A stretch of DNA of 35,074 bases from Butyrivibrio sp. NC3005. GTDB taxonomy: Bacteria > Bacillota > Clostridia > Lachnospirales > Lachnospiraceae. The stretch's first letter is position 1. Each line of letters starts with the position of its first letter. The stretch lies in assembly GCF_000424545.1 (NCBI RefSeq), contig NZ_AUKC01000043.1, positions 1 to 35,074 of the forward strand, given 5' to 3'. Position numbers and translations under genes: made by a program. Shown here one piece after another: positions 23,798 to 32,605 of this stretch. The notes beneath the pieces were generated by a model. That model was not told where the DNA came from and searched no databases. It worked only from the letters and a program-made list of their open reading frames with translations.

Positions 23798-25162
23798 ATG
23801 GCTACACGTAGGACCACATATCATGATGATTATATTCTGGCTAGATTTTTTGGCCAATCATCAAACTATACCGACATCCCAAATGATCTTTTCCAGAAAT
23901 ATAATGTCAAAAAAGGTCTAAGAAACGATGACGGAACTGGTGTTCGTATCGGACTTACCAGAGTATCAGATGTCGTAGGTTATCAGGTTAATAAAGATGG
24001 TCAGGTTGCCCCTTGTGAAGGTGACTTGCTCTATAGAGGATATAGCATAACTGATTTGATTAATAACCGTCAGGGAAATTTTGGATTCGAGGAAACTTGT
24101 TTTCTTCTTTTATTCGGATTTCTTCCTACTAAACAACAGTTCAAGGATTTTAAGACTTCACTTTCTGACAGATATGATTTGCCTGACAAATTTTTGGTAA
24201 ATGAAATACTTCGTTCACCTTCTAACAGCCTCATGAACAGACTTCAGACACTTACATTATCACTTTACAACTATGATGATGCTCCAGATGATATAGATGT
24301 TTATGAAACAATGAGAAAAGGACTTAACCTTATAGCTAAGTTCCCTTCACTTGCTTGCTATGCTTATCAAGCAAAAATGCATGACACTTTCAGAAAGAGC
24401 CTTGTAATTCATTATCCTATTAAAGAGTATTCTATTGCTGAAAACATCCTCCAGCTTCTTAGACCAAGCGGAGAATTTACCAATAGAGAAGCTAATGTAT
24501 TAGATGCACTTCTTCTGATTCACGCAGATCACGGCGGCGGAAACAATTCCGCTTTTACTGATGTTGTTATAGGTTCAACCGGAACAGACTTGTATTCTGC
24601 TATATGCGGCTCTCTTGGTGCTTTAAAAGGGCCAAAACATGGTGGTGCCAATATTTCTGTCGCCAAAATGATGAAGGAAGTTGTTGATAAAATCGGATAT
24701 ACAACAGACAAGAAGAAAGTAAAAAAAGTTGTAAATGATCTTCTGGATGGTGAAATGTATGATCATAGTGGTCTTATCTATGGTTTCGGACATGCAGTAT
24801 ACACTATCACAGATCCTAGAGCAGAAATTCTTCGCGGAATGGCAAAAGATCTTGCCAAAGAAAAGAATTGTGAGGAAAAGTTCAACTTCTACAAGCTCTT
24901 CGAAGACACAGTTCATGAAGTTACAGCTGAAAGAAAAAAGAGAGCTCTTCCTACCAATGTTGACTTCTATTCTGGATTTGCTTATGAAATGCTGGGAATT
25001 CCTATGGATTTATTCACACCACTATTTGCTATTGCCAGAGTTGTTGGCTGGGTTGCTCATAATGTGGAAAACAAGCTCTATGACGGAAGAATCATGCGTC
25101 CTGCTACAAAATATGTTGGTGAAAGACAAGACTTTGTAGATATAGGAAGTAGAAGAATATAA
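23798..25162 (+). CDS. gltA: Citrate synthase
   Basis: This 454-aa enzyme condenses acetyl-CoA and oxaloacetate to citrate in the cytosol. The catalytic triad is visible: His281 in G-P-K-H-G-G-A-N, His332 in G-F-G-H-A-V-Y, and Asp389 in N-V-D-F-Y-S-G. The substrate-binding His245 lies in H-A-D-H-G-G-G-N-N-S, and Arg341 in T-D-P-R-A-E. It is somewhat longer than the common 370-430 aa forms through an N-terminal extension, a length seen in anaerobic Clostridia. The gene stands alone with its own promoter and terminator, with no aconitase or isocitrate dehydrogenase nearby, which suits a role in glutamate synthesis. A methylcitrate synthase activity is less likely. Confidence 0.93.
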   Translation: MATRRTTYHDDYILARFFGQSSNYTDIPNDLFQKYNVKKGLRNDDGTGVRIGLTRVSDVVGYQVNKDGQVAPCEGDLLYRGYSITDLINNRQGNFGFEETCFLLLFGFLPTKQQFKDFKTSLSDRYDLPDKFLVNEILRSPSNSLMNRLQTLTLSLYNYDDAPDDIDVYETMRKGLNLIAKFPSLACYAYQAKMHDTFRKSLVIHYPIKEYSIAENILQLLRPSGEFTNREANVLDALLLIHADHGGGNNSAFTDVVIGSTGTDLYSAICGSLGALKGPKHGGANISVAKMMKEVVDKIGYTTDKKKVKKVVNDLLDGEMYDHSGLIYGFGHAVYTITDPRAEILRGMAKDLAKEKNCEEKFNFYKLFEDTVHEVTAERKKRALPTNVDFYSGFAYEMLGIPMDLFTPLFAIARVVGWVAHNVENKLYDGRIMRPATKYVGERQDFVDIGSRRI

Positions 25163-25215
25163 TGTCCCCTTTTTTATCCTTTACGATAAAATAAAAATAG
25201 ATTTCCATCTCAAAT

Positions 25216-25252
25216 AAATAAGGAGATAGCTTATACGGTTATCTCCTTATTT
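25216..25252. terminator. Bidirectional terminator between convergent gltA and lacI-type genes
   Basis: AAATAAGGAGATA (25216-25228) pairs perfectly with TATCTCCTTATTT (25240-25252) around an 11-base loop. The right arm overlaps the stop codon of the LacI-type gene. Flanking TTATTTATTT on the minus strand supplies its U-rich tail. Confidence 0.75.
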
Positions 25253-26249
25253 ACGTTGACTCTCTTTCCAAAAGCAAAGGCGTAGTACAAAACGATTGTG
25301 TCAAAAGATTTGGTTTTTTTATTTTTTGAAGAATAAATCTTGCCGCTTGAGTCCCCATCTCGAACATATCTACTTCAATAGCTGTAAGTGTCGGCTCTAG
25401 CAACATAGAAAAAGGATAATTATCGAAGGTCATGATAGCTATATCTTCCGGAATTCGCAAATTTTTTGCATGAATACTCTGCAAGCATCCTATTGACAGA
25501 TAATTATTCGTACACAAAATCACTTCCGGAATCTTATCTCTTTTCAATATTTCTTCTGTTACCGCCCTGCTTTTCTCATAACTACTTATTCCCGCAATAG
25601 TTTCAACAAACAGTTCTTCTTCGCCAAAAGCAATATTTATCCCATCAAGACGCCTTAGGGAAATCTGGTCTTTATTTTCATCTCCCATTAGAAAGACAAT
25701 TCTTCTATACCCTTTATCCAAAAGATAATTAGCTGCCATCTGTCCTGCTGACTCATGACTTACATCCATCCAGCTAAGAGTGTTCGCAAAATCAGGCTTT
25801 CCAATAATAAGATAGGGATAAGTTTCTTTCCCTAGAACGTAAGAAAGCTGTTTTGTCAGAATTCCCGCATGAAGAATTAATCCATCTGCTTCATTACTTT
25901 GTATCAATTCTTTAACGCTTTCCGGAGCAGTATCTTTTGGGATATGCTTTAATATAAGTGAATATCCCTTATCACTTAGATACCTCTCAGCTCCTGTCAC
26001 TATCTCGAACATATGGGGATTTTCGAAACCAACACCTTTGGATAAGTCTGCACCAAAAATAATAATGCCGTTTTTTTGTCTGGCAAAACTTCTGGCTCTT
26101 GCGTTTGGCAAATATCCCATTTCTTCTGCCATTTCGCGTATTCTTTGCTTTGTCTTTTCCGAAATTGAATAACTATCATTTAAAGCTTTGGACACAGTTG
26201 AAATAGATACTCCAGCTTTACTTGCTAGTTCATAAATAGTAGCCGACAT
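25251..26249 (-). CDS. LacI-family transcriptional regulator of the maltodextrin operon
   Basis: This 332-aa regulator has the N-terminal HTH with T-I-Y-E-L-A-S-K-A-G-V-S-I-S-T-V-S-K-A-L-N and a hinge helix near N-A-R-A-R-S-F-A. A periplasmic-binding-protein-like sensor domain follows (about 60-332, ending with the T-F-D-N-Y and L-T-A-I-E-V-D-M features). It is the last gene of malE-malF-malG-GH13 and overlaps the GH13 gene by 25 bases, with a GGGAGGA site before its ATG. It most likely binds the palindrome at 31419-31436 and responds to a maltodextrin. The local target is inferred from position. Confidence 0.88.
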   Translation of the reverse strand: MSATIYELASKAGVSISTVSKALNDSYSISEKTKQRIREMAEEMGYLPNARARSFARQKNGIIIFGADLSKGVGFENPHMFEIVTGAERYLSDKGYSLILKHIPKDTAPESVKELIQSNEADGLILHAGILTKQLSYVLGKETYPYLIIGKPDFANTLSWMDVSHESAGQMAANYLLDKGYRRIVFLMGDENKDQISLRRLDGINIAFGEEELFVETIAGISSYEKSRAVTEEILKRDKIPEVILCTNNYLSIGCLQSIHAKNLRIPEDIAIMTFDNYPFSMLLEPTLTAIEVDMFEMGTQAARFILQKIKKPNLLTQSFCTTPLLLEREST

Positions 26250-27952
26250 TTTCCTCCCAGTACGATAATATATCCGTTTTCACGTATTATTTTTTCTGTA
26301 TAATTTTTCTTAAAAAGAATTTCTCCATTTACTTCAATAAATAAATCGCTCTTACTATTGTTAATAAAGATACTGATTTCTTCTTTATCATTATATCTCT
26401 TAAATCCGTAAAAACCGCCTTTTGCCAGAATAGTTTCAAATTTGCCCTCTCTAAGGCATGAATACTTTTGTCTAAGCTTTATAAACTTTTTGTAGATTTC
26501 TTCCAAATTATCTTTCTTTTCAAAATCCATAGGCCTTCTGTATTCTTTTTCAGATTCACCGCACAAGCCTTTTTCGTCTCCATAAAAAACACATGGCATG
26601 CCTATAAAAGCCATTTGAAACAAAAGTGCCATTTCATAACGGTTTCTATCATTATTGCAAACACTCATAAATCTGCTGACATCGTGGCTATCTAATAAAT
26701 TCAGCTGAGCATAAAGAGCCTGTTTTTTGTATCTTAAGAGCATATTTGTTACTCTTGCATCGAACTGACTAGCATCAATTTTTCTTTCTGCAAAAAACTG
26801 TCTGCAAAATCTCCTGAAATCATAATTCATAGCGCCATCCATCATATTTGCATTAATATAATGGTTAGCATTCTCCCATACTTCTCCTATGACAAGTACA
26901 TCTTCTTTGACACTTTTAACAGTATCTCTAAATGTCCTTAGAAATCTGTCATCTAGTTCATTTGCAACATCAAGGCGCCATCCATCAACATCAAATTCTT
27001 TAATCCAATATGTGCCCACATCACAGAAATACTTTCTTAATCTATCATCTGCAGTATTCGTTTTAGGCATTTCCGGAACATAGGCAAAACACATATACTC
27101 TGGTTCTTTTCCATTCTCGGGAAATACAGGTCTTTCTGGAAGATCATAAAAGAAGTCGTAATACTTGGAACCTTTACCTTTTTCCATGACATCTTTAAAA
27201 AAAGGATGTCTCCAGCTTACATGATTAAACACACCATCTATAATAACATGCATATTTTTCTCATGTGCTTTGTTTACTAAAAGCCTGAAATCCTCATCTG
27301 TTCCCCTTGTTGGATCAACATGAAAATAGTCTAATAAATCGTATTTGTGATATGACTGCGCTGCAAAAAAAGGATTTAAATAGATGCAGTTACAGCCAAG
27401 ATTCTGTATATAATCAAGATTTTCTCTGATTCCGTTTATAGTTCCTCCAAGAAGAGATTTACATTCTTCTTTATTATATTCAGTACTTTGCTTTTGAGGA
27501 ATCATTTTCCTTTTGCCATTTGCAAAACTGTCCGGAAAAATATTGTAAACAACAGCATCTTTTACCCATTTTGGAATAACTACTCTATCTGCCCTAAGAT
27601 TAAATGGAAGCTGAAAATACTCTGATCTTTCTGCTATAGGGGTATTACTGAAACAATCTCCAAAATAATAAATTTTTTCATTTCCATCATCAAGTTCAAA
27701 ATAATATGCAATTCTCTGTAAATTTGTTTCAAGAAGTACCTCATAGTAATCATAATATTTGTCACTTCTTTCTTTTTTCATAGGGAGGAAAGAAAAAGAA
27801 AGGTTTGGTGTCATAGCTGCTCTGTCTGCGAAGTAGAACAAACAATTTTGTATATCATTTGGGGCTGTTCTTACGCGAAATATATAGTGAGTTTCATCAT
27901 ACGCATGAGCATATTCGCTCATTGGACGATGAAAAATTGCTGAATATATCAT
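26225..27952 (-). CDS. GH13_20 maltodextrin hydrolase (neopullulanase/cyclomaltodextrinase type)
   Basis: The 575-aa enzyme lacks a signal peptide, so it acts on imported oligosaccharides in the cytosol. An N-terminal CBM34-like beta domain (about 1-120) precedes the catalytic barrel. Motifs: D-G-V-F-N-H (239-244), nucleophile D328 in G-W-R-L-D-V-A, acid/base E357 in V-I-G-E-V-W, and transition-state Asp D424 in D-S-H-D. The region V motif M-P-K-T-N (295-299) points to subfamily GH13_20. Expected activity is hydrolysis of alpha-1,4 (and some alpha-1,6) bonds in maltodextrins, cyclodextrins or pullulan fragments. It starts three bases after malG ends. Confidence 0.92.
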   Translation of the reverse strand: MIYSAIFHRPMSEYAHAYDETHYIFRVRTAPNDIQNCLFYFADRAAMTPNLSFSFLPMKKERSDKYYDYYEVLLETNLQRIAYYFELDDGNEKIYYFGDCFSNTPIAERSEYFQLPFNLRADRVVIPKWVKDAVVYNIFPDSFANGKRKMIPQKQSTEYNKEECKSLLGGTINGIRENLDYIQNLGCNCIYLNPFFAAQSYHKYDLLDYFHVDPTRGTDEDFRLLVNKAHEKNMHVIIDGVFNHVSWRHPFFKDVMEKGKGSKYYDFFYDLPERPVFPENGKEPEYMCFAYVPEMPKTNTADDRLRKYFCDVGTYWIKEFDVDGWRLDVANELDDRFLRTFRDTVKSVKEDVLVIGEVWENANHYINANMMDGAMNYDFRRFCRQFFAERKIDASQFDARVTNMLLRYKKQALYAQLNLLDSHDVSRFMSVCNNDRNRYEMALLFQMAFIGMPCVFYGDEKGLCGESEKEYRRPMDFEKKDNLEEIYKKFIKLRQKYSCLREGKFETILAKGGFYGFKRYNDKEEISIFINNSKSDLFIEVNGEILFKKNYTEKIIRENGYIIVLGGKCRLLFMN

Positions 27953-27955
27953 GCC

Positions 27956-28798
27956 TTATCCTTTCGAAGCGCCGGCTGTTACTCCGGATACGTAGTATTT
28001 TTGCAGTCTGATAAAAAGTGCCACGATAGGTATGGAAACCAAAACAGCTCCCGCGCAAAAAGATGTATAATACTCAAAAATATTTGCTTTATCTACCATC
28101 GTATATAATCCTTTGGCAACTGTATAATTGTCATAATTATCTTTCATAATTACTGATACAAAAATAAAATCCACCCATGGAGCAATAAAAGCATTAATTG
28201 CAGTGTTTACTACTATAGGTTTTGAATTAGGTAATATTATTTTCCAGAAAATAATATGTCTATTGGCTCCATCTATTCTTGCAGCTTCATCTAACGACCT
28301 TGGAATCGTATCAAAAAATCCTTTTGCTATGTAATAATTAAGTGCAGCACCTCCAGAATAAACAAGAATAAGTGCCAAAAGTGTCTGATCAAGTCCTATT
28401 GCCTTCATGAAATGATATATTGCAATCATACTCATAAAGCCTGGAAACATGCCAAGTATAAGAGATACATTCATTAGCCCTTTCCTTGTCCTAAATCTAA
28501 GTCTCGAATATACATATGCAACCATTAAGGTCAAAATAGTCGTTATAAGACAACTGCATACTGCTACAAATAATGTATTAATAAACCATCTTGGAAAATT
28601 AAAAAGTCTTGTATCTGTAAATAGTCTTATATAATTATCAAAGGTAAAGCTCCTTGGCCAAAGATTTGATGTATACGCACCTTTTTCAGCTCTAAAGGAG
28701 GATAATACAAGCCAAAACACTGGTATAAGCCAGATAATGGCAAGTAAAGTTAAAAATGCATGTAGCCCTATGCTTACCATTTTCTTATGTCTTTTCAT
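27956..28798 (-). CDS. malG: Maltodextrin ABC transporter permease, MalG type
   Basis: The 280-aa inner-membrane protein has six transmembrane segments and the cytoplasmic coupling loop D-E-A-A-R-I-D-G-A-N (the EAA motif that docks onto the ATPase). Its start overlaps the stop of malF by four bases (ATGA), which couples their translation. It pairs with the MalF-type permease and the MalE lipoprotein. No ATPase gene is in the operon, so a shared MsmK/MalK-type ATPase encoded elsewhere must be used, as is common in Firmicutes. Confidence 0.92.
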   Translation of the reverse strand: MKRHKKMVSIGLHAFLTLLAIIWLIPVFWLVLSSFRAEKGAYTSNLWPRSFTFDNYIRLFTDTRLFNFPRWFINTLFVAVCSCLITTILTLMVAYVYSRLRFRTRKGLMNVSLILGMFPGFMSMIAIYHFMKAIGLDQTLLALILVYSGGAALNYYIAKGFFDTIPRSLDEAARIDGANRHIIFWKIILPNSKPIVVNTAINAFIAPWVDFIFVSVIMKDNYDNYTVAKGLYTMVDKANIFEYYTSFCAGAVLVSIPIVALFIRLQKYYVSGVTAGASKG

Positions 28799-30045
28799 TG
28801 GAACATATCCTCCTTTTTAACTGAACCAATATGGTTATACACTGTCAATGATGCGATTGATACGATCATAAAAATAAAAATACCGATTGTGGAGGCAAGG
28901 GCATAATCATGCTGATCAACTGTCAGTTTATATAACCATGTAACCAAAAGATCTGTTTTTCCAGCCTGATAATAATCAAGTGCAAACGGACCTCCTGCAG
29001 TTAGAAGATAGATAACATTAAAATTGTTGATATTACCTACGAATGTAGTGATGGTAGCAGGAGCTGTAATAAATATCATATATGGAAGTGTAATGCTTAT
29101 AAAACTCTGCAATACTCCTGCTCCATCAATTTCCGCACTCTCATACAACTCTGCTGGAATATTCATAAGAACACCGCTAAATGTCATCATCGTATATGGA
29201 ATTCCTATCCACATATTTATGACCACAACACATATTCTTGCAAGAGTTGTATTGGTAAGGAAAGGAAGAGGCGAATGTATAATTCCACACTTAAGCAGCG
29301 CAGCATTTACTGCACCTGCCGGCTCTAATGCCCTTGAAATCAGCAAAAGACTTACAAACTGCGGAATTGCAATTGAAATAATAAAAAGTGTCCTCCACAT
29401 TTTTTTGAACTTAACCAGTTTGTGGTTTATGAGAATAGCAAGCAGCATTCCTAAAATGTAATTAGTAAATGTTGCTAGGATTGCCCACAAAACAGTCCAT
29501 CCTAATATTCCAAAAAATGTGTGTGTTTTTGTTGAATTTCCAAGAAATACATCAGTTACATTTGTTAGCCCAGTCCACGTAAACAGTTCTCCTGGGGGCT
29601 GATGACTTGAATCAAAATTTGTAAATGCTATCAGCACCATGAAGATAATAGGCAAAAGCGTAAATAGAACCAAAGTTATCATTGGAGCAGCCAAAAGAGT
29701 GATATGAAATTTTCCATCTAATAAATCCATCAAAACTTCTTTAAATGATAGAATATGTTCACCCTTTTTATTAAGCTGTATCATTTTCCGAATGTTTTTT
29801 ACAATAAGACACAGTATCCAAATAAAAAGAATAATCGCTGCAATTGTAAATACTGAGAAAAGAAGTATGAGCATGGAATTATCTCCAGTTTTGCGCTCAT
29901 AAATCTGTAGTTCTTCATTCCAAACTTTTAACTGTGTATTTTCTCCAAGTGTACCGAAATGTGAAATATACTTTAAACCAAATCTAAAGAAGAAAATCGC
30001 CAGCAGTACTTCCGCAATAATATACAAACAATTTAGTATTATCAT
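28795..30045 (-). CDS. malF: Maltodextrin ABC transporter permease, MalF type
   Basis: The 416-aa protein has two extra N-terminal hydrophobic segments (about 1-20 and 60-85) before the six core transmembrane segments. The EAA loop reads Y-E-S-A-E-I-D-G-A-G. A long periplasmic-side region near 155-190 is shorter than that of E. coli MalF. Residues 85-115 form a basic linker. The start follows a GAAGGAT site, 31 bases after malE. It forms the heterodimeric channel with MalG. Confidence 0.9.
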   Translation of the reverse strand: MIILNCLYIIAEVLLAIFFFRFGLKYISHFGTLGENTQLKVWNEELQIYERKTGDNSMLILLFSVFTIAAIILFIWILCLIVKNIRKMIQLNKKGEHILSFKEVLMDLLDGKFHITLLAAPMITLVLFTLLPIIFMVLIAFTNFDSSHQPPGELFTWTGLTNVTDVFLGNSTKTHTFFGILGWTVLWAILATFTNYILGMLLAILINHKLVKFKKMWRTLFIISIAIPQFVSLLLISRALEPAGAVNAALLKCGIIHSPLPFLTNTTLARICVVVINMWIGIPYTMMTFSGVLMNIPAELYESAEIDGAGVLQSFISITLPYMIFITAPATITTFVGNINNFNVIYLLTAGGPFALDYYQAGKTDLLVTWLYKLTVDQHDYALASTIGIFIFMIVSIASLTVYNHIGSVKKEDMFQ

Positions 30046-30076
30046 TTCAAATCCTTCTACATATTACCTGCTATTT

Positions 30077-31330
30077 TTATTTTCCTGCCACTTGTTCTAC
30101 AAGCTTATCAAGCATTTTCTTAAGATCACCTTTGGAATGTGCTTCGAGTTCTGCTCCAAAAGCTTCTGCCGGAGTCCAGAAATCTCCATTTATGTGCTGG
30201 CTTATTGCAAATTTACTCTGCTCTGCCAAAGCCTTAAGTGAAGGATCAGATGCTACTTCCTTGGAAGAAGCGACATTATTGTTAGACGGACCGTATCCTA
30301 ACACTTCAAATCTTCTTGCCTGTGACTCTTCATTTGTAAGGTACCTAGCAAGTTCCATTGCTTCCACAGGGTACTTAGTCTGTGTATTTACACCAAGAAT
30401 CTTACATCCAAGAAATGAACCCATCTGAACCTGTTTTCCACCACAGGTAAATGTTGGTAACTTTGCTGCTCCAAAATTATCTCCAAGCTTTTCTTTGATG
30501 CTCTCTGATGCCCATGGACCGCTAATTCCGCAGCAAATATTATCACCGATTCCTCCCTGTAATACACTGTCATCTCCTGTTACAAATGCTTTATTATTGC
30601 AGAACTCTCTAACTGCCTTGGCTGCCTCAAGTCCTTTTTCGCTATTAAAATCACATACCTGCTTTCCACTTTCATCAAGTGTTAATGTACATCCGTTTCC
30701 GATAAAAAATGAAGCAAGATACCAGCCATTCGACACATCCATATGTACTTTCTTGCCCTTCTTATTGGCAGCTTCAAGAATTCCATCTAATGTCTTAACA
30801 TCATCCTGACTTAAAACAGATTTATCATAATAAAGATAATATCCATTATCAGCAGTCATAGGATAACCGTACAAAATCCCATTATAGCTAGCCGCATCTA
30901 CTGATCCAGGTGTATTTTCCTTCTTTATCTTTTCTACATCTCTGGTTACTTCATACAAAGCATCTGCCTGAACAAGTGTTGTTATCTGATCATCAGGATA
31001 TGAGAAAACATCTGCTGCCGCAGCAGGATCTTCAAGATACCTTGCCTGTGCATCTGCTTCTCCTACGACTCCATAATCGAAAGTCCAATTATTTTCAGGA
31101 TGCTCTAAAGCGAACTTTTCACAAAGCTCTTTTAACAATTCCTGATCAGTTTGTGCACCCCAGACTTTTAAAGTGACGTCTTTTTTACTGGTAGAAGATG
31201 ATTCATTTTCTTTAGAACCAGAATTTAAGTCATCCACATTGTTTGCGGCAGAAGATTTATTACCTCCGCATCCGCTTAGACATGCAATCATTGATGCTGC
31301 CAGAATACCTGAAATAAGTGTTTTCTTCAT
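30077..31330 (-). CDS. malE: Maltodextrin-binding lipoprotein, MalE type
   Basis: This is a 417-aa extracytoplasmic receptor. The lipoprotein signal peptide ends in L-S-G-C-G-G (Cys about 21), followed by a Ser/Asn/Lys-rich linker (23-50). The cluster B sugar-binding fold begins V-T-L-K-V-W-G. Features shared with maltose-binding proteins include the Y-P-M-T-A-D-N-G-Y-Y-L-Y-Y-D hinge region and W-Y-L-A-S-F-F-I-G-N-G. It is first in the operon with a GGGAGG site. Its promoter at 31382-31410 has a perfect palindromic operator just upstream. The neighbouring GH13 enzyme supports maltodextrin as substrate. Confidence 0.92.
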   Translation of the reverse strand: MKKTLISGILAASMIACLSGCGGNKSSAANNVDDLNSGSKENESSSTSKKDVTLKVWGAQTDQELLKELCEKFALEHPENNWTFDYGVVGEADAQARYLEDPAAAADVFSYPDDQITTLVQADALYEVTRDVEKIKKENTPGSVDAASYNGILYGYPMTADNGYYLYYDKSVLSQDDVKTLDGILEAANKKGKKVHMDVSNGWYLASFFIGNGCTLTLDESGKQVCDFNSEKGLEAAKAVREFCNNKAFVTGDDSVLQGGIGDNICCGISGPWASESIKEKLGDNFGAAKLPTFTCGGKQVQMGSFLGCKILGVNTQTKYPVEAMELARYLTNEESQARRFEVLGYGPSNNNVASSKEVASDPSLKALAEQSKFAISQHINGDFWTPAEAFGAELEAHSKGDLKKMLDKLVEQVAGK

Positions 31331-31381
31331 TTTATAAACCTCCCTGAAAAATACGTTTTTTGCTACCCTTTAACAATACTA

Positions 31382-31410
31382 ATTATTTCACTGCACAATT
31401 TTGTGGTCAA
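31382..31410 (-). promoter_or_regulatory. Promoter of the maltodextrin operon, TTGACC-N17-AATAAT
   Basis: On the minus strand TTGACC (31410-31405) and AATAAT (31387-31382) are 17 bases apart. The start near 31375 gives a leader of about 45 nt before malE. The palindromic operator lies eight bases upstream of the -35. Confidence 0.65.
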
Positions 31411-31418
31411 CGAAAATC

Positions 31419-31436
31419 TAGGAAAGCGCTTTCCTA
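31419..31436. promoter_or_regulatory. Perfect 18-base LacI/CcpA-type operator
   Basis: TAGGAAAGCGCTTTCCTA is a perfect palindrome with the central CG typical of LacI-family operators, and it is close to the cre consensus TGWAANCGNTNWCA. It lies just upstream of the malE -35, so it may serve the LacI-type regulator at the end of the operon, CcpA, or both. Confidence 0.8.
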
Positions 31437-31445
31437 ACAAAAAAA

Positions 31446-31486
31446 GCACAAACCTAAATTTGTATATAACAAATTTTAGTTTGTGC
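31446..31486. terminator. Bidirectional terminator downstream of the acyltransferase gene
   Basis: GCACAAAC (31446-31453) pairs with GTTTGTGC (31479-31486), and an inner AAATTTG/CAAATTT extends the stem. Runs of seven A on the left and seven T on the right give a U-tract in either direction. It ends the acyltransferase mRNA and isolates the malE promoter. Confidence 0.88.
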
Positions 31487-31515
31487 TTTTTTTGTTAAAT
31501 ATTTAGATTAAAGTA

Positions 31516-32253
31516 TTAGACAACTGGTTCTTCTAAAGATATATTAGCCAAATTCTTAGCTTTTTCGATTGTAGCAATATCTCCTCTATCCCATACAACA
31601 CCTTCTTTAACCACTTTTGCAGGTGAACCTACTAAAACTGCATTTTCCTTTATATTCTTTCCTGATACGATACTTCCCAATCCAACAATACAACCATTAG
31701 GGATTACAGCACCTTTTAGAATTCTGCTTTCTGCTCCAAGCCAGACATGATCTCCAATAACAATATCTTTACTTGGATTTATAAAACCGTGATTTAAATC
31801 GAATATTGGGTGACCATCAGAATCCATTATACTTACATTCCATCCACCAATAAAGTCATCTCCTATTGTTATCTTTTTTCTGCACCGTATGGAAAAATAG
31901 CCGTTGCAATAAAAACCCTTTCCTACACTAACCTGCGCCTCATCTCTAATACAAATAGATATTCCCTGTGATAGATCAGCTTTTCCTCTAAAAATAAGGC
32001 ATCCATTACCTGTGATACTCACTATGGAACGTCTTCCTCCAAGAAGTCCTTCTGCAATTCTGTCAAATCCAATCTGTATCATTCCTTTATAAATTTGATC
32101 TGTATCCATTTTGATACTACCTTTTTGAATACCACTCCATTTAACATGCCATGAGCAATAAATCGGCATCTTCTTTGCAATTTCTTTTGGAAAAACAATG
32201 TGATTAACTCGGTATGATACAACCTTATTAAGAATCCTATCTAATAGATTCAC
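31516..32253 (-). CDS. Hexapeptide-repeat acyltransferase (O-acetyltransferase type)
   Basis: The 245-aa protein has a left-handed beta-helix built of hexapeptide repeats (about 95-215). The late repeats W-L-G-A-E-S-R-I-L-K-G-A-V-I-P-N-G and V-V-G-S-P-A-K-V-V are typical of sugar O-acetyltransferases of the WcaF/NodL type. His residues near 138 and 145 (S-D-G-H, L-N-H-G) are candidate catalytic bases. The N-terminal 90 residues are a non-repeat basic domain. The start is GTG at 32253, ten bases after an AGGGGGG site. It is monocistronic. It could acetylate surface polysaccharide, but it is far from the glycan cluster and the acceptor is unknown. Confidence 0.8.
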   Translation of the reverse strand: MNLLDRILNKVVSYRVNHIVFPKEIAKKMPIYCSWHVKWSGIQKGSIKMDTDQIYKGMIQIGFDRIAEGLLGGRRSIVSITGNGCLIFRGKADLSQGISICIRDEAQVSVGKGFYCNGYFSIRCRKKITIGDDFIGGWNVSIMDSDGHPIFDLNHGFINPSKDIVIGDHVWLGAESRILKGAVIPNGCIVGLGSIVSGKNIKENAVLVGSPAKVVKEGVVWDRGDIATIEKAKNLANISLEEPVV

Positions 32254-32357
32254 TTTTTATTAGCCCCCCTCGATTTTTTATTGTGTGCACCTTTTTTATA
32301 AAATTCGTGGCATAATGCACATTGTTGTCTAAGCAAAACAACAATTATTCTTATTAG

Positions 32358-32385
32358 ATAATATCGTACTTCATAATATTTTCAA
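32358..32385 (-). promoter_or_regulatory. Candidate promoter of the acyltransferase gene
   Basis: On the minus strand TTGAAA (32385-32380) precedes TATTAT (32363-32358) by 16 bases, giving a leader of about 100 nt. This is the best site in the 352-base gap 32254-32605. The gap also holds an ATTGTTGT/ACAACAAT hairpin near 32321-32345 and the GH8 terminator; otherwise I see nothing in it. Confidence 0.5.
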
Positions 32386-32531
32386 GTACATTTGAACATA
32401 TTATATAAGCTTAATCCGTCATTTAATTACTTATATCTAGTACTACTAACAATTTCATGCATTGCTTCCTTCATCACTTTCATACAATTCCATAGTATAG
32501 TACCCATTTTTGGGGGTAACCCTTAATAAAT

Positions 32532-32572
32532 AAAGCCGCATTAGATTTTTGGGTAAAATCTAATACGGCTTT
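32532..32572 (-). terminator. Terminator of the GH8 gene
   Basis: An 18-base left arm (32532-32549) pairs with 32555-32572 with one mismatch around a five-base loop. It begins AAAGCCG and ends CGGCTTT. On the minus strand ATTTATT follows, 34 bases after the GH8 stop. Confidence 0.8.
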
Positions 32573-32605
32573 AAGTTTTAATAATAAGTTAATCGTGAAA
32601 ATCCA

